Positions 52,546 through 62,996 of a stretch of DNA of 64,000 nt are shown here, one piece after another. The notes beneath the pieces were generated by a model, which was not told the origin of the DNA, made no database searches, and saw only the letters and a program-made list of their open reading frames with translations. A program made the position numbers and the translations under genes. This stretch comes from Asterias amurensis (lineage: Eukaryota > Echinodermata > Asteroidea > Forcipulatida > Asteriidae), in contig NC_092656.1 of the NCBI RefSeq assembly GCF_032118995.1, positions 13,196,261 to 13,260,260 on the forward strand, given 5' to 3'. The stretch's first letter is position 1. Each line of letters begins with the position of its first letter.

Positions 52546-53643
52546 ATGAATGATTCAACCGTGGAGCCGGTAGTTATTGATCCCCACCTCTACCCCTACG
52601 AGGCTCGCATTGGTGTGGTCTGTGTGTTGATCGTAGCCGCTATCATCGGCCTCATAGGAAACAGTCTCGTCATCTGGTCCGTCATTCTGTCCAAGAAACT
52701 CCGCACCGTGACCAACGCCTTCGTGGTCAACCTCAGTGTGGCTGATTTCTGGACCAGTCTCTCCTACCCGTGGATTTGCGTAGCTTTGGTGAGCCATGAA
52801 AGCTGGCCCATGGAGTCGGAGTTCCCGTGCATTATTGCTGCTATTCAACTTTACACTGGTCTTGGCGCGAGTATCTACTCGTTGGCCACCATAGCTTTGA
52901 ACCGCATGGTCCTCATCACTCAAACCAAGAATACCTACCGTTGGTGGTACACCCCGCGTAAAGTAGCCGTCATGATCGCAATGACTTGGGTTATCCCGTG
53001 CATTGTGACTTTCCTCCCGCCGATTCTGGGCGTAGGCTCCATTGGTTTCGATCCACAAGACAATACATGTTCAGATAAAGATGGTCACCCACGAGGTGCC
53101 GAATATAACATGGCCCAATTCGTGGGTCTATATCCAGTCCCAATGCTCATCATCATCTGTTGCTACACGGCACTCTACATCCACCTCAAACAACACTTCA
53201 GGAAACAGATGAGCAGATCTTTCAAGAATAATCAGTCAATCTCCCCAGCGGCCGGTTTAGATGGTGAAAACTCCACCGGTTTCACTGTTGCCACGGGGGA
53301 GTCTTCAGTGACTAATGCTGAGCAGGTCTCCAAGAAAGCCTGGCAGGCCATCGGCCGTCAGCAACTAGCTATCACCAAGAACCTCTTCCTGGTGTTTTGC
53401 ATCTTCGCATTGTTGTTGTCTCCTTACTTTATCTCTCTCGCTATACCATCTGGCCGCAAGTTTGCTCTGTACGGAGTCACCATTACTATTATCAATGGCT
53501 GTGTAAACCCCATCATCTACGCTGTCAACCACCCACAGTTCAAAGTGGTAATGCGGGAGATAGTTAAGTGTCGTTACTCTGAAATACAAGAACCTTCAGA
53601 TTTACTGAAATTCTTGCTGTCATTACGAAATAATCGACATTGA
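52546..53643 (+). CDS. Intronless class A GPCR, copy 6 (mosaic)
   Basis: 365 residues. Landmarks: N39 in TM1, D67, C95 and C175, N119-R120-M121 for DRY, W148, LLLSP with P293, NPIIY 321-325 and tail CRYSEIQEPSDLLK. Sequon at N2 (NDS). The N-terminus MNDSTVEPVVIDPHLYPYEA and the 5' flank match copy 4, while the third loop (about 219-274, SRSFKNNQSISPAAGLDG, ATGESSVTNAEQV) and the tail match copies 5 and 7. This argues for recombination or gene conversion between sub-arrays. TM1 begins VLIVAAIIGLIG, like broken copy 2 (WIVASIIGLVG). It ends NNRH, a few residues longer than its relatives. Confidence 0.94.
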   Translation: MNDSTVEPVVIDPHLYPYEARIGVVCVLIVAAIIGLIGNSLVIWSVILSKKLRTVTNAFVVNLSVADFWTSLSYPWICVALVSHESWPMESEFPCIIAAIQLYTGLGASIYSLATIALNRMVLITQTKNTYRWWYTPRKVAVMIAMTWVIPCIVTFLPPILGVGSIGFDPQDNTCSDKDGHPRGAEYNMAQFVGLYPVPMLIIICCYTALYIHLKQHFRKQMSRSFKNNQSISPAAGLDGENSTGFTVATGESSVTNAEQVSKKAWQAIGRQQLAITKNLFLVFCIFALLLSPYFISLAIPSGRKFALYGVTITIINGCVNPIIYAVNHPQFKVVMREIVKCRYSEIQEPSDLLKFLLSLRNNRH

Positions 53644-53679
53644 CACATCAACACCATCATCATAATCATCGGCAGCAGC

Positions 53680-54760
53680 AGGATGACCGACACATCATTA
53701 ACACCAGCATCATCATCATCGACCATGTACCGACACTAGCATCATCATCATCGACCATGCACCGACACTAGCATCATCATCATCGACCATGTACCGACAC
53801 TAGCATCATCATCATCGACCATGCACCGACACTGGCATCATCATCATCGATCATGCACCGCAATAACATCATCATCATCGACCATGCACCGACACTAGCA
53901 TCATCATCATCGACCATGTACCGACACTAGCATCATCATCATCGACCATGCACCGACACTGGCATCATCATCATCGATCATGCACCGCAATAACATCATC
54001 ATCATCGATCATGTACCGACACTAGCATCATCATCATCGACCATGCACTGACACTAGCATCATCATCATCGACCATGCACCGACATCATCGATCATGCAC
54101 CGACACTAGCATCATCATCATCGACCATGCACCGACACTAGCATCATCATCATCAACCATGCACTGACACTAGCATCATCATCGACCATGCACCGACATC
54201 ATCGATCATGTACCGACACTAGCATCATCATCATCGACCATGCACTGACACTAGCATCATCATCATCGATCATGCACCGACACTAGCATCATCACCATCG
54301 ACCATGCACTGACACTAGCATCATCATCATCGACCATGCACCGATATCATCGATCATGCACCGACACTAGCATCATCATCATCGATCATGCACCGACACT
54401 AGCATCATCATCATCGACCATGCACCGACACTAGCATCATCATCATCGATCATGCACCGGCACTAGCATCGTCATCATCGACCATGCACTGACACTAGCA
54501 TCATCATCATCGACCATGCACCGACACTAGCATCATCATCATCGATCATGCACCGACACTAGCATCATCATCATGGACCATGCACCGACATCATCGATCA
54601 TGTACCGACACTAGCATCATCATCATCGATCATGCACCGACACTAGCATCATCATCATCGACCATGCACCGACACTAGCATCATCGTCATCACCACCATC
54701 ATCATCGATACAGCACTAACACCTGCACCAACTTCACCATCATCAACAGCAGCAGCAGCA
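53680..54760 (+). repeat. Minisatellite of about 32-bp units after receptor copy 6
   Basis: About thirty units of the form ACCATGCACCGACACTAGC then ATCATCATCATCG. Variants have GTACCG for GCACCG, GATCATG for GACCATG, and a recurring shortened unit (GCACCGACATCATCG). Units alternate in patterns that suggest higher-order duplications. It grades into CAC/CAG-rich sequence at the right. Confidence 0.9.
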
Positions 54761-54783
54761 CTACCACCTTTATCATCGACACC

Positions 54784-55125
54784 GTGTTGTGTAATGCATG
54801 TACAAGAACCCAGGGGTTGATTTCACAAAGGTAGTCCTAACTTAGGACTAGTCCTAGGCGATGCTAAGAGATAGGACCAGTCCTAAGGACGAGTTACTGG
54901 TCCTAACTTAGGACTTGTCCTATCTCTTAGCATTGCCTAGGACTAGTGTGAGTTACTGGTCCTAACTTAGGACTTGTCCTATCTCTTAGCATTGCCTAGG
55001 ACTAGTCCTAAGTTAGGACTACCTTTGTGAAATCCACCCCTGTGCACTTACCTTAAAGAGAAGGGGCTCACCCCAGTGTCCCTGGTTTATATGGCTGCAA
55101 ATTGCGCCACAGCACAAACCATAAC
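54784..55125 (+). mobile_element. tRNA-derived SINE, tail part, split by a MITE
   Basis: GTGTTGTGTAATGCATGTAC then AGAACCCAG before the insertion; TGTGCACTTACC, AGAAGGGGCTCACCCCAG and CCCTGGTTTATATGGCTGC after it. The continuous version is at 41830-41920. Confidence 0.7.
54813..55040. mobile_element. 228-bp palindromic MITE inserted in a SINE
   Basis: Ends GGGGTTGATTTCACAAAGG and CCTTTGTGAAATCCACCCC. The core is built from CCTAACTTAGGACTAGTCC, GGACTTGTCCTATCTCTTAG and their inverses, with one 62-base block duplicated. Same family as 19326-19445. Confidence 0.8.
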
Positions 55126-55139
55126 ACGGATACGTAGGT

Positions 55140-56150
55140 ATTAAATACTGTACCGCTTAGAAACGTATTAGGTACGGTATAAATTTTAAGTATTTTTTAT
55201 TTTTTGTATTCATCTTATCACTGCAAAAATACTGAACACTTAGTTGGGAAAATTGTATTAACCTTGTCTTTTGGCGTATAGACCATCTATGTGAATAGAC
55301 CATCTACGTGAACTTTGTTTACAATAAGTGTGACCTTGCACATTCTTTAGCCAAGTCTGGCAGGCAAGTTGGGAAAGTTTACATTTTGTGTCATAATTTT
55401 CACATAAATCCAAGAGTTATGAAAGTAATACTAGATAAGTTTTGAGATGTGCACCCTTTCATCATATCAAAAGTTGATAAGAATTGGACAGTGCAATCTC
55501 CATAAAATACAAGATTTTTAAATATTTGTTATTGTCTTTGTACAAATCGTGCCTGCAGGAAGTTCAGGCTTGGTGGCCCTTTTGTTAACATGTGATGTCA
55601 CGGGTTACATCGTCTATTCATTGACCTATATGTAACACACGCAATTTGAAAACATGACCGCTGGGCTGGTGAAAAGTGACATGGCTGGTAGGCTTATGTA
55701 CATTCCATTATATTATAGGCATATCTCCGTGTTGCCAAGTCGTCTGTTTAAGTGCTATGGGGAAAACAGCAATTAGATGATTTTAAACTGGTATAACAAT
55801 AAACTGCTTGCGGAGCCCCTAAAGAGACATAATGATGACAAAACATTATAATAACTATATAGAGAACGGTGAACACATAAAACTATATAGAGAACGGGGA
55901 ACACGTAAAACTATATAGAGAACGGGGAACACGTAAAACTATATAGAGAACGGGGAACACGTAATTTGAATTCCTCATCTCCTGCACTGGAAATCATTTT
56001 CAAGTTTTGATTTGATCTCTAGAAAAAAATGGTTTTACTCGAAACGATTTCGATCACATGAAATTATTTCGGGTGCACATAATAACTTACTTGAGCTCAC
56101 GAAATGATTTCGGAGGCAAACAAATAAAAGAAAATCGAGCGCACGAAATG
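55140..56150. repeat. Repeat block shared with the region after receptor copy 5
   Basis: TCTTATCACTGCAAAAATAC, TTGTCTTTTGGCGTATAG, the ATATGGGGAAAAC-type block, then TTTTGATTTGATCTC and ATTATTTCGGG parallel 41965-42815. A 27-base unit with ACTATATAGAGAACGGGG is repeated four times at 55852-55960. AAACGATTTCG-type motifs recur. Confidence 0.7.
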
Positions 56151-56234
56151 AAGAACATCCTCATTCCATTATTTTCATCATCTCCGTTTATGTAGTAACG
56201 GTAGATTAATACTTGTTGGTTTTGTAAACTTGAA

Positions 56235-56400
56235 AAGGGTGTTCATAAATACCTCAGACAGTTTTGCTATTCCTAGTGGTGGAGAGCGCGTCACGTGGGG
56301 GTGTTTAAATGGTTGATAATGACCAGCTGGAGATATTTATAACCGGTTGTTTTCGGATACGTTTAGATGCATACTACGCACAAGAACCTTACATAACACA
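56235..56400. mobile_element. End of the 4770/58186 repeat family
   Basis: GTTCATAAATACCTCAGACA, GTTTTGCTATTCCTAG, GGTGGAGAGCGCGTCACGTG and GGTTGATAATGACCAG match the right end of the element at 4770-5290 in reverse. Confidence 0.6.
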
Positions 56401-56574
56401 TAGTCAGATTAGTGTGTACATAGAATGGTGTAATTAGTGTGCCATTATTATTCATGGATCGCCCACTGCATAGTGTTTTTCTCTGCCAACACGAAATGCA
56501 GGGTGTTTAACTTGTTTAGAACGTGTCCGTTTACCATTTAAATGTAATATTGATATTTGTATACTTCTAAATTT

Positions 56575-56935
56575 TTCGTATTTGTCGATCAAGAAATGAG
56601 GCACCAACCTCAAGGTTTCGAAAAACTAGAAACACTTCTACCGTTGACGGCGTCAAAATGACAATACTTTGACGTCATGAGTGTGTGGGAGTTTGCATTG
56701 TCCCCATGCTGCAATCAAACGGCTATACAAATTGGAGCTCCCACATTATTATGACATAACATGAGTGATGATGTAACATAGCTTTTCGCGAATCTTTCTG
56801 AAAAGCACTTGATAAGGGTATAACAAATTCTTATTTTTACACAACTAAAATCTATTTATACTCATGGTGAACTCAATTTCCTAAATGATTGAAAAGCATT
56901 TTAAAAGAATTCAGCAAAGATCACGACTTGCTGTC
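56575..56935. repeat. Dispersed repeat, inverted relative of 23710-24025
   Basis: TTTGTCGATCAAGAAATGAG, CTTCTACCGTTGACGGCG, AAAGCACTTGATAAGGGTAT and GCAAAGATCACGA match the complement of 23710-24025. The first half has an extra 50 bases. Confidence 0.6.
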
Positions 56936-58185
56936 TTCGGTAAGGTCCATGGTCTCACTTTCCTTTTCGATTGATATTCCAATTTGAGTTTCTCAGTCAT
57001 ATCATAGTTTAATTTATGTCGATATTGTACTTGTTGTTGCCTTGTAGGGTGTTTTGCAAGCAGGCGTGGAACCAGGGGCTTGGGAGCGCACGCCCCCCTT
57101 TCGGCCAGAAAAAAAAACGAAAAAGGGGGGGGGGGAACACATGACACAAAATAAATACATACCTGGGTATTTTTTCAAAAAAGCTATTAATAACCCGCCG
57201 TAGGCCTACCTTGTACATTTAACGTGAATCTGTGTGTGTGGACAGCGTGTTTCGCAAAATGAATTAGCGCGAAATTAAAATGGCCGGCGATCACGCGATG
57301 TGCAATTAATGCAACAACGGCTGTTACATGTCTATAACATGTTGTTTGTATTGATCAGTGCACTAAAACGTAGGCCTGTTACAAAACTGTCAACTAAAAA
57401 ACAGTTGATCGGCCGTTGATGGGAACGCTGATTTTTTTTTTCATGTGAATTTCTCCCTGTTGATTTTTTTTTTCAAGAAATTCCGACGGGTAAATCTGAT
57501 TATAAATTAACATTCAGAAGTCAGTAGTGCATGTTCATAGACAATTTATGTTTATATTCTCTCTCTGCATCTGTTTACAATCCTTCATTTTTATTTTTGA
57601 ATCATACCCACGCGCATGAAAGCAATAAAAATCCCTGCTTATCCGTGGAACTGGAACACGCTTGACGTAAGCGCGGAATTCACTGCTTCCGTAAACGCCA
57701 AGTTCTTTGCTTACGATATGCTGAGCCATGAAAGTTTGCCGTGCACATGGCTGTCGGCATTTTTTTCCTGATTTTTAAAACCGATTTCGAAGACAACTTT
57801 CTCATTGAAAAGCACTACGACAGTGCCAATTTCGAAATGCAGAAAGAAATTGCTGCCTGTCGCGCTCTTTCAATCTGAAAAAACAAATAAATCACGCTCC
57901 TTGTTTGGGTAATCCTGGATCCGCCCCTGTCAAGTGTAAAGTGAAAAAAAATATATAAAAAAAACAACACGTAAAAGTATATTAACTAACGCAAATTGTT
58001 TTGGCACACTATTGTATATTTGTTTTCGTGACACATCGTTTTAGTGGGTTTTAAAATGAATAGATAAAGGGGAGGTTTCGCATCGAGGCCTGCTGCCTCT
58101 GTGCAAAAGGGATCTCCTATTCAGTTGGCTCCACGCAACAATGACGGAATCATTTTCCTTTTTGATTATTTTTGTTCTTTATGAT
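56936..58185. other. Repeat-derived intergenic stretch, no gene recognised
   Basis: Two segments (56970-57060 with TTTATGTCGATATTGTACTTG, and 57985-58110 with CAAATTGTTTTGGCACA then GGTTTCGCATCGAG) match the repeat that is split by the MITE at 44828-45214. The middle has a G run near 57130 and open frames with no domain. Confidence 0.5.
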
Positions 58186-58912
58186 GCAGTAAATAAGGGA
58201 ATCAATGTGTGGTGAAGAGGTTTTCAACTAGTGGTTTAATCCCAACGAGGCCTGGTTCTTGATAATTTTACCGAGACGAAGTTGAGGTAAATTATCAAGA
58301 ACCAGGCGTCGGCGGGTTTAAACCACTAGTTGAAAACCGATTCAACACACTTTGATTCCCATTCATAAATACCTTTTCGGTCAAAACATCAACACTTTTT
58401 GTAAAAAAGTAAAATAAAGGCAAAAATTATAATTGTTTAATGATTTATTTAAACACAACACTCCTCCAGCAATGGAATTTTAAAGCCCCCCGCCACCCTC
58501 GGGTAAACAACTCCCTGTAAGGGAATGCTGTGTGCGTCGCGCGTATCGCGTGATGTGGCACAACTGTTTCAGCCGTTGCTCTCGACCAATAGGAATGAAG
58601 AAACTGTCTTATAAGAACAGGTGCAAGCTCACGTGTCACGCCCATCCTTGTCCCAGAGTTTTACTCTGTCTATACATAGACTTTAACCGATAATCGTGTG
58701 TTTGTTTAAAAAGCTAAAACTAATTTAAACAAGCTCTATAGGATATTTTTGTTGTTCAGATTCAGCATTAAGAATAAATTAAAGCAAAGAATTTATTCAT
58801 AAAAAAAAAAATAAAGTTCTTCAGTTGTCGTGTTTTCTCGCTCCGGTGCGCGCGAGACTTGCACAGTCTCTAGGAATAACGAAACTGTCTGAGGAATTTA
58901 TGAAAAATGATT
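58186..58912. mobile_element. Inverted-repeat element, copy 2, split by another repeat
   Basis: Repeats the order of 4770-5290: TTTTCAACTAGTGGTTTAA hairpin, GATTCCCATTCATAAATACC, then GATGTGGCACAACTG and CGACCAATAGGAATG. At 58645-58871 it is interrupted by the right part of the 36209-37283 element (CATCCTTGTCCCAGAGTTTT to GAGACTTGCACAGTCT). It resumes with CTAGGAATAACGAAACTGTC then TGAGG. Confidence 0.62.
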
Positions 58913-58964
58913 AATACAGCGCTGGGTTGAGATACCGAAACTAAAAAGTAACAAATAACACAGT

Positions 58965-59038
58965 TACTAGAGCGGGATTTAGAAAACGACCTCCCGATTA
59001 AAATATAGTCCTACGCTCTACCCACTGTGCTATAGACC
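58965..59038 (-). repeat. tRNA-derived sequence
   Basis: The minus strand reads TATAGCACAGTGGGTAGAGCG (A box) and ends AATCCCGCTCTAG. The B box is degraded and stems do not pair, so not a working tRNA. Confidence 0.42.
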
Positions 59039-59205
59039 TTTATCACGGTCAGCCATCTTGAATTTCTCTCATTGATATTAATGTTACCAAACCGAGGCTG
59101 GAAGAGCAAAATAGTCTGGATCCTAATTGCAAGATGATTATTAGCATGCATTATTGTTATTCGATACGGGGAACATGGCCAAGATAAAGGCAGCATGATA
59201 AAGGT
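59033..59205. mobile_element. Short inverted-repeat element, copy 2 (compare 7283-7470)
   Basis: ATAGACCTTTATCACGGTC then AGCCATCTTG at the left; GGCAGCATGATAAAGGTCT at the right. Shares the CCGAGGCTGGAAG core in reverse orientation. Confidence 0.55.
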
Positions 59206-59244
59206 CTGTAATTTACAACCTTATGTTTGCAGTCTCCCTAGATA

Positions 59245-59325
59245 CGTGTAGCTCATCAGCTGGTAGTGCACCGCGGTACAGTAGTTCGGAGCTCGTTGGT
59301 ATAAATCCCTCTCTTGACATCGGAC
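59245..59325 (+). repeat. tRNA-derived sequence
   Basis: GTGTAGCTCATCAGCTGGTAG then GTGCACCGCGG resembles a D arm. The T arm GTTGGTATAAATCCC is worn. A SINE or tRNA relic. Confidence 0.38.
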
Positions 59326-60208
59326 CTAACAACGTGTGCGCATATCATTTTAATTGTAGGGATTCGAAGAGCGCCCCCAGTGTTCTTTGAAATTATAATA
59401 GTGCAACTGAGAAGTTTAAGAGAAAGAACATAACTGTTTTCACTGTCTTTCCGTACAGCACTAAACAGGGACAGGGATGCATCTCTATTTTATTTTCTTC
59501 GCTTTCATTAAATTGTTAACTGCTACTTTCTTGTGAAAAATACGGCAGGAGGTCTATTTGAAAAGATCACATTATGCGCTACGTATACTTTACTAGTGAA
59601 TATTCGTCCTTTTTCAGTAAAGGACCGTGCCTCAGTTCATCCTAGACTTGATCAAGTCCCGTTCCGGTGCGAGAGGTCCCTAAATACCCGCCGGGTAGCT
59701 AATGTGATCTCGAGAATGGCCGGCACTGGTTGGGGAGTTTTCTGATGTTAGGCGATGGGAGTGAAAATAAACGGACTCTCGCAGGATAGGGACTTGAGTC
59801 AAGTCTACCTCATCCCCAATCGTTGCAATCTAAGAGTGAACTGAACAATCCATTCTATAATTCCGGAAATAAACATAACTAATATTCACACAGCAAACAT
59901 TAATACCTCGTTTCCATTTGTGTCTTCTTTGAACAATTATCAGAGAAGTTTCGAAAGCGGAAACATATTCGGGTATTATAACCGTTTTTTTGTTTTACTT
60001 TTCAATATTTCGTACGTGTCTCACCCCCGTAGGGGCTCCGTTAGGTTTGCGTTCCCCTCTCTTCGGAATTTGTTTCGCAATCATTGTCATACCTACAGTG
60101 TATATATAGGCCAAAGTATGGACACACATTGACATAGATTTTGCAAGCAGGCTAAATCCAAAACAATATTTTTTTCACTGTTCGTTTTCGGACACATACA
60201 TTAAAGGT
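59326..60208. other. Intergenic, repeat relative, no gene
   Basis: 59640-59830 is the inverted relative of 43640-43835 (TGCGAGAGGTCC, TCTCGAGAATGGCC, GACTTGAGTCAAGTC). No domain in the small open frames. Confidence 0.48.
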
Positions 60209-60598
60209 TTAAAGGCAGTGGGCATTGTTAATTGGTAATTACTCAAAATAATTATTAGCATAAAACCTTACTTGGTTACGAGTAATGGGGAGAGGTTGCT
60301 AGTATAAAACATTGTGGGAAACGGCTCCCTTTGAAGTGCCATAGTTTTCGAGAAAGAAGTAATTTTCCACGAATTTGATTTAAAGACCTCAAATTTAGAA
60401 CTTGAGGTCTCGAAATCAACCATCTAAACTCACACAACTTCGTGTGACAAGGGTGATTTTTCTTTCATTGTTATCTCGCAAGTTCGATGACCGATTGAGC
60501 TCAAATTTCCACAGGTTTGTTATTTTATGCATATGTTGAGATACACCAACTGTGAAGGCTAGTCTTTGACAATTACCAATACTGTACACTGCCTTTAA
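60209..60598 (+). mobile_element. TTAA MITE, family A
   Basis: TTAAAGGCAGTGGGCATTG to ACCAATACTGTACACTGCC then TTTAA. Full core, with GAACTTGAGGTCTCG. Confidence 0.82.
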
Positions 60599-60928
60599 AA
60601 GCAACATCCAAAAAAGAAAAAAGAAATAAACTAGGAAACTATAAAACTTAAATCATCACATTGTGAGGGTCTAGTACGCCTAGGCCTAACGTGTATGAGC
60701 TCCCGTATTCGTTCTCAAATTGCATGCGAAAGAGAGGATTTGCAAGCGCAAGGATACGGACACAGATACCATAGACGTATCCGTTCACGGTATAGATGCG
60801 CGTCAGATTTTCTTTCGCCGTCACAAGATTTAAAGGCCAAAGTAAAGCCAAACGTTGGTATATGTTTTGTGAGCAAAACAAATCCAACGTTCTGGATACA
60901 ATGAATAATTTGTTTTTGTACTGCAATG

Positions 60929-61307
60929 TTAAAGGGAAGGTATGGCCTACACGTTTGGTAATTACTCATAACAAATAATTCAAAACTTGAAAAACTGACT
61001 TGGTTTATGAGTATTGGAGAGCTGTCAGCTGTTGGTAGTATAAAACATTGTGGGAAACGACTCCCTCTGAAGTAACATAGTTTTTGAGAAAGAGGTAATT
61101 TCTCACAAAAATAACACAAGCTGGCAGTCTTTAACTCCTATCTGAAAAATTCGTCCAACAAGGTTTTTTTCCCATCATTTTCTCGCAATTTCGATGACTA
61201 ATTGAGCCCAAATTTTCAAATGCTTGTTATTTCTCTTTTTTGATGGGATACACCAAGTGAGGACATTGGTCTTTGACAATATTACCAAACGTGTACAGAG
61301 CCTTTAA
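60929..61307 (+). mobile_element. TTAA MITE, family B
   Basis: TTAAAGGGAAGGTATGGCC (with a small insertion) to ACCAAACGTGTACAGAGCC then TTTAA. Uninterrupted, with AAAACTGACTTGG where the nested copy at 8209-8940 is split. Confidence 0.8.
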
Positions 61308-61828
61308 AGGAACATTGCAGAATTGAGTTTTGCTAACAAAACAGTTGCTGGCAGTGTTAGCACTTTATACCTCAGTCATAAATATTTCAAGGGATGTTTT
61401 CTACTATCGTCATCATTAGACCATGTATGTTTGATGTAAATCTGTGATCTTCACGATTTTGTTTCTTACCAGTTCTGTAACGTTCCCATGTAAAGAAGGT
61501 TTCCAGCAATTACGACAACATAAGTCGGACGGTTGTTTCAAAATAATGCGTTCCCCATGTTTTTCTAACAAAGTTATGAAAACAAGTATATCTATGTCAT
61601 GAATGACAGCTTCAAAAGCAATACCCGGAGGAAAAATATTGGGAACAATTCAACTCAATTCATTACCATGGTCTGTTTTTTCAACGTAGGTCTATACGCG
61701 CCTGAGTTCCCGTATCCATGCATGCAAAACAAGGAAGTCACGATTACGAATCACGTGAACACACAAAGTGTTGATATAATATCTGTATCCGGAAATGTAT
61801 CTGCATCCATAACCCTGTGAACCCCCTC
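61308..61828. other. Spacer upstream of receptor copy 7
   Basis: 61370-61470 is a worn half of the palindromic repeat of 33358. The rest is unique, without recognisable genes. Confidence 0.48.
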
Positions 61829-61834
61829 TATAAA
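61829..61834 (+). promoter_or_regulatory. TATA box of receptor copy 7
   Basis: CCCTCTATAAACCC with TATAAA 47-52 bases before the ATG, about the same distance as in copy 5. The TGCTGTCGAT block just before the ATG is also shared with copy 5. Confidence 0.58.
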
Positions 61835-61880
61835 CCCACACTGCCTGGCATTGGTGTTATAGACGTACTATGCTGTCGAT

Positions 61881-62996
61881 ATGAACAACACGGGGGAAAT
61901 CTCTCTGCCCCAAATCAATGATACAGTGGGGACACCTTCGTCGCCTTACTCGTATAATATTCGCATTGCTTTAGCCTGCGTGTGGATCTTGGTCTCCATC
62001 CTGGGCCTCGTTGGAAACAGTCTCGTCATCTGGTCCGTCATCCTGTCCAAGAAACTCCGCACCGTGACCAACGTCTTCGTGGTCAATCTCAGCGTGGCTG
62101 ATTTCTGGACTAGTCTCTCCTATCCGTGGATTTGTGTCGCCGCACTGAGCCACGATGGCTGGCCGTTGGAGTCCGAAGTTCCTTGCCAGATCGCTGCAGT
62201 GCAGTTTTACACCGGTCTTGGTGCGAGTCTTTACACTTTGGCCTCCATAGCTTTGAACCGTATGGTCCTCATCACCCAGCCAGTAAGTACCTACCGCTGG
62301 TGGTATTCCCCGCGTAAAGTAGCCGTCATGATCGCATTGACTTGGGTTATCCCGTGTGTTGTGACTTTCCTCCCGCCGATTCTGGGCATAGGTGCGTTTG
62401 GTTACGATCCACAAGACAATACATGTTCAGATAAAGATGGTCACGAACGAGGTCCCGAATACAACCTGGCACAATCTGTGGGTCTTTACCCAGTCCCAAT
62501 GCTCATCATCATCTGTTGCTACACGGCACTCTACATTCATCTCAAACGACACTTCAGGAAACAGAAAAAGAGCAGATCTGTCAACAATAATCAGTCAATC
62601 TCCCCAGCGGCCGGTTTAGATGGTGAAACGTCCACCGGTTTCATTGTTGCCACTGGGGAATCGTCAGTGACTAATGCTGAGCACGTCGCCAAGAAAGCCA
62701 GGCAGGCCATCAGCCGTCACCAACTAGCTATCACCAAGAACCTCTTCCTTGTGTTTTGCATCTTCACATTGTTACTGTCTCCTTATTTTATCTCTCTCGC
62801 TATACCATCCAGTCGCAAGTTTGCCGTATACGCAGGTACCATTGCTATTTTTAATAGCTGTGTCAACCCCATCATCTACGCAGTCAATCACCCACAGTTC
62901 AAAGTGGTAATGCGGCAGATAGTAACGTGTCGTTACACTGAGATACAGGAGCCCTCAGATTTACTGAAATTCTTGCTGTCATTGCGAAAGAAATAA
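61881..62996 (+). CDS. Intronless class A GPCR, copy 7
   Basis: 371 residues. Landmarks: N46 in TM1, D74, C102 and C182, N126-R127-M128 for DRY, W155, LLLSP with P301, NPIIY 329-333 and tail CRYTEIQEPSDLLKFLL. Sequons at N2 and N13. The third loop (about 226-283) has SVNNNQSISPAAGLDGETS and ATGESSVTNAEHVAKK, as in copy 5. The TM3-TM4 loop (QPVSTYRWWYSPRK) matches copy 1 instead of copies 4, 5 and 6, another sign of mosaic ancestry. TM7 starts KFAVYAGTIAIF where the others have KFALYGVTI. Confidence 0.94.
   Translation: MNNTGEISLPQINDTVGTPSSPYSYNIRIALACVWILVSILGLVGNSLVIWSVILSKKLRTVTNVFVVNLSVADFWTSLSYPWICVAALSHDGWPLESEVPCQIAAVQFYTGLGASLYTLASIALNRMVLITQPVSTYRWWYSPRKVAVMIALTWVIPCVVTFLPPILGIGAFGYDPQDNTCSDKDGHERGPEYNLAQSVGLYPVPMLIIICCYTALYIHLKRHFRKQKKSRSVNNNQSISPAAGLDGETSTGFIVATGESSVTNAEHVAKKARQAISRHQLAITKNLFLVFCIFTLLLSPYFISLAIPSSRKFAVYAGTIAIFNSCVNPIIYAVNHPQFKVVMRQIVTCRYTEIQEPSDLLKFLLSLRKK

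Noticed and set aside
53680-54760. CRISPR-like array
   Set aside because: Units are contiguous tandem repeats without unique spacers and follow a eukaryotic receptor gene; it is a minisatellite.
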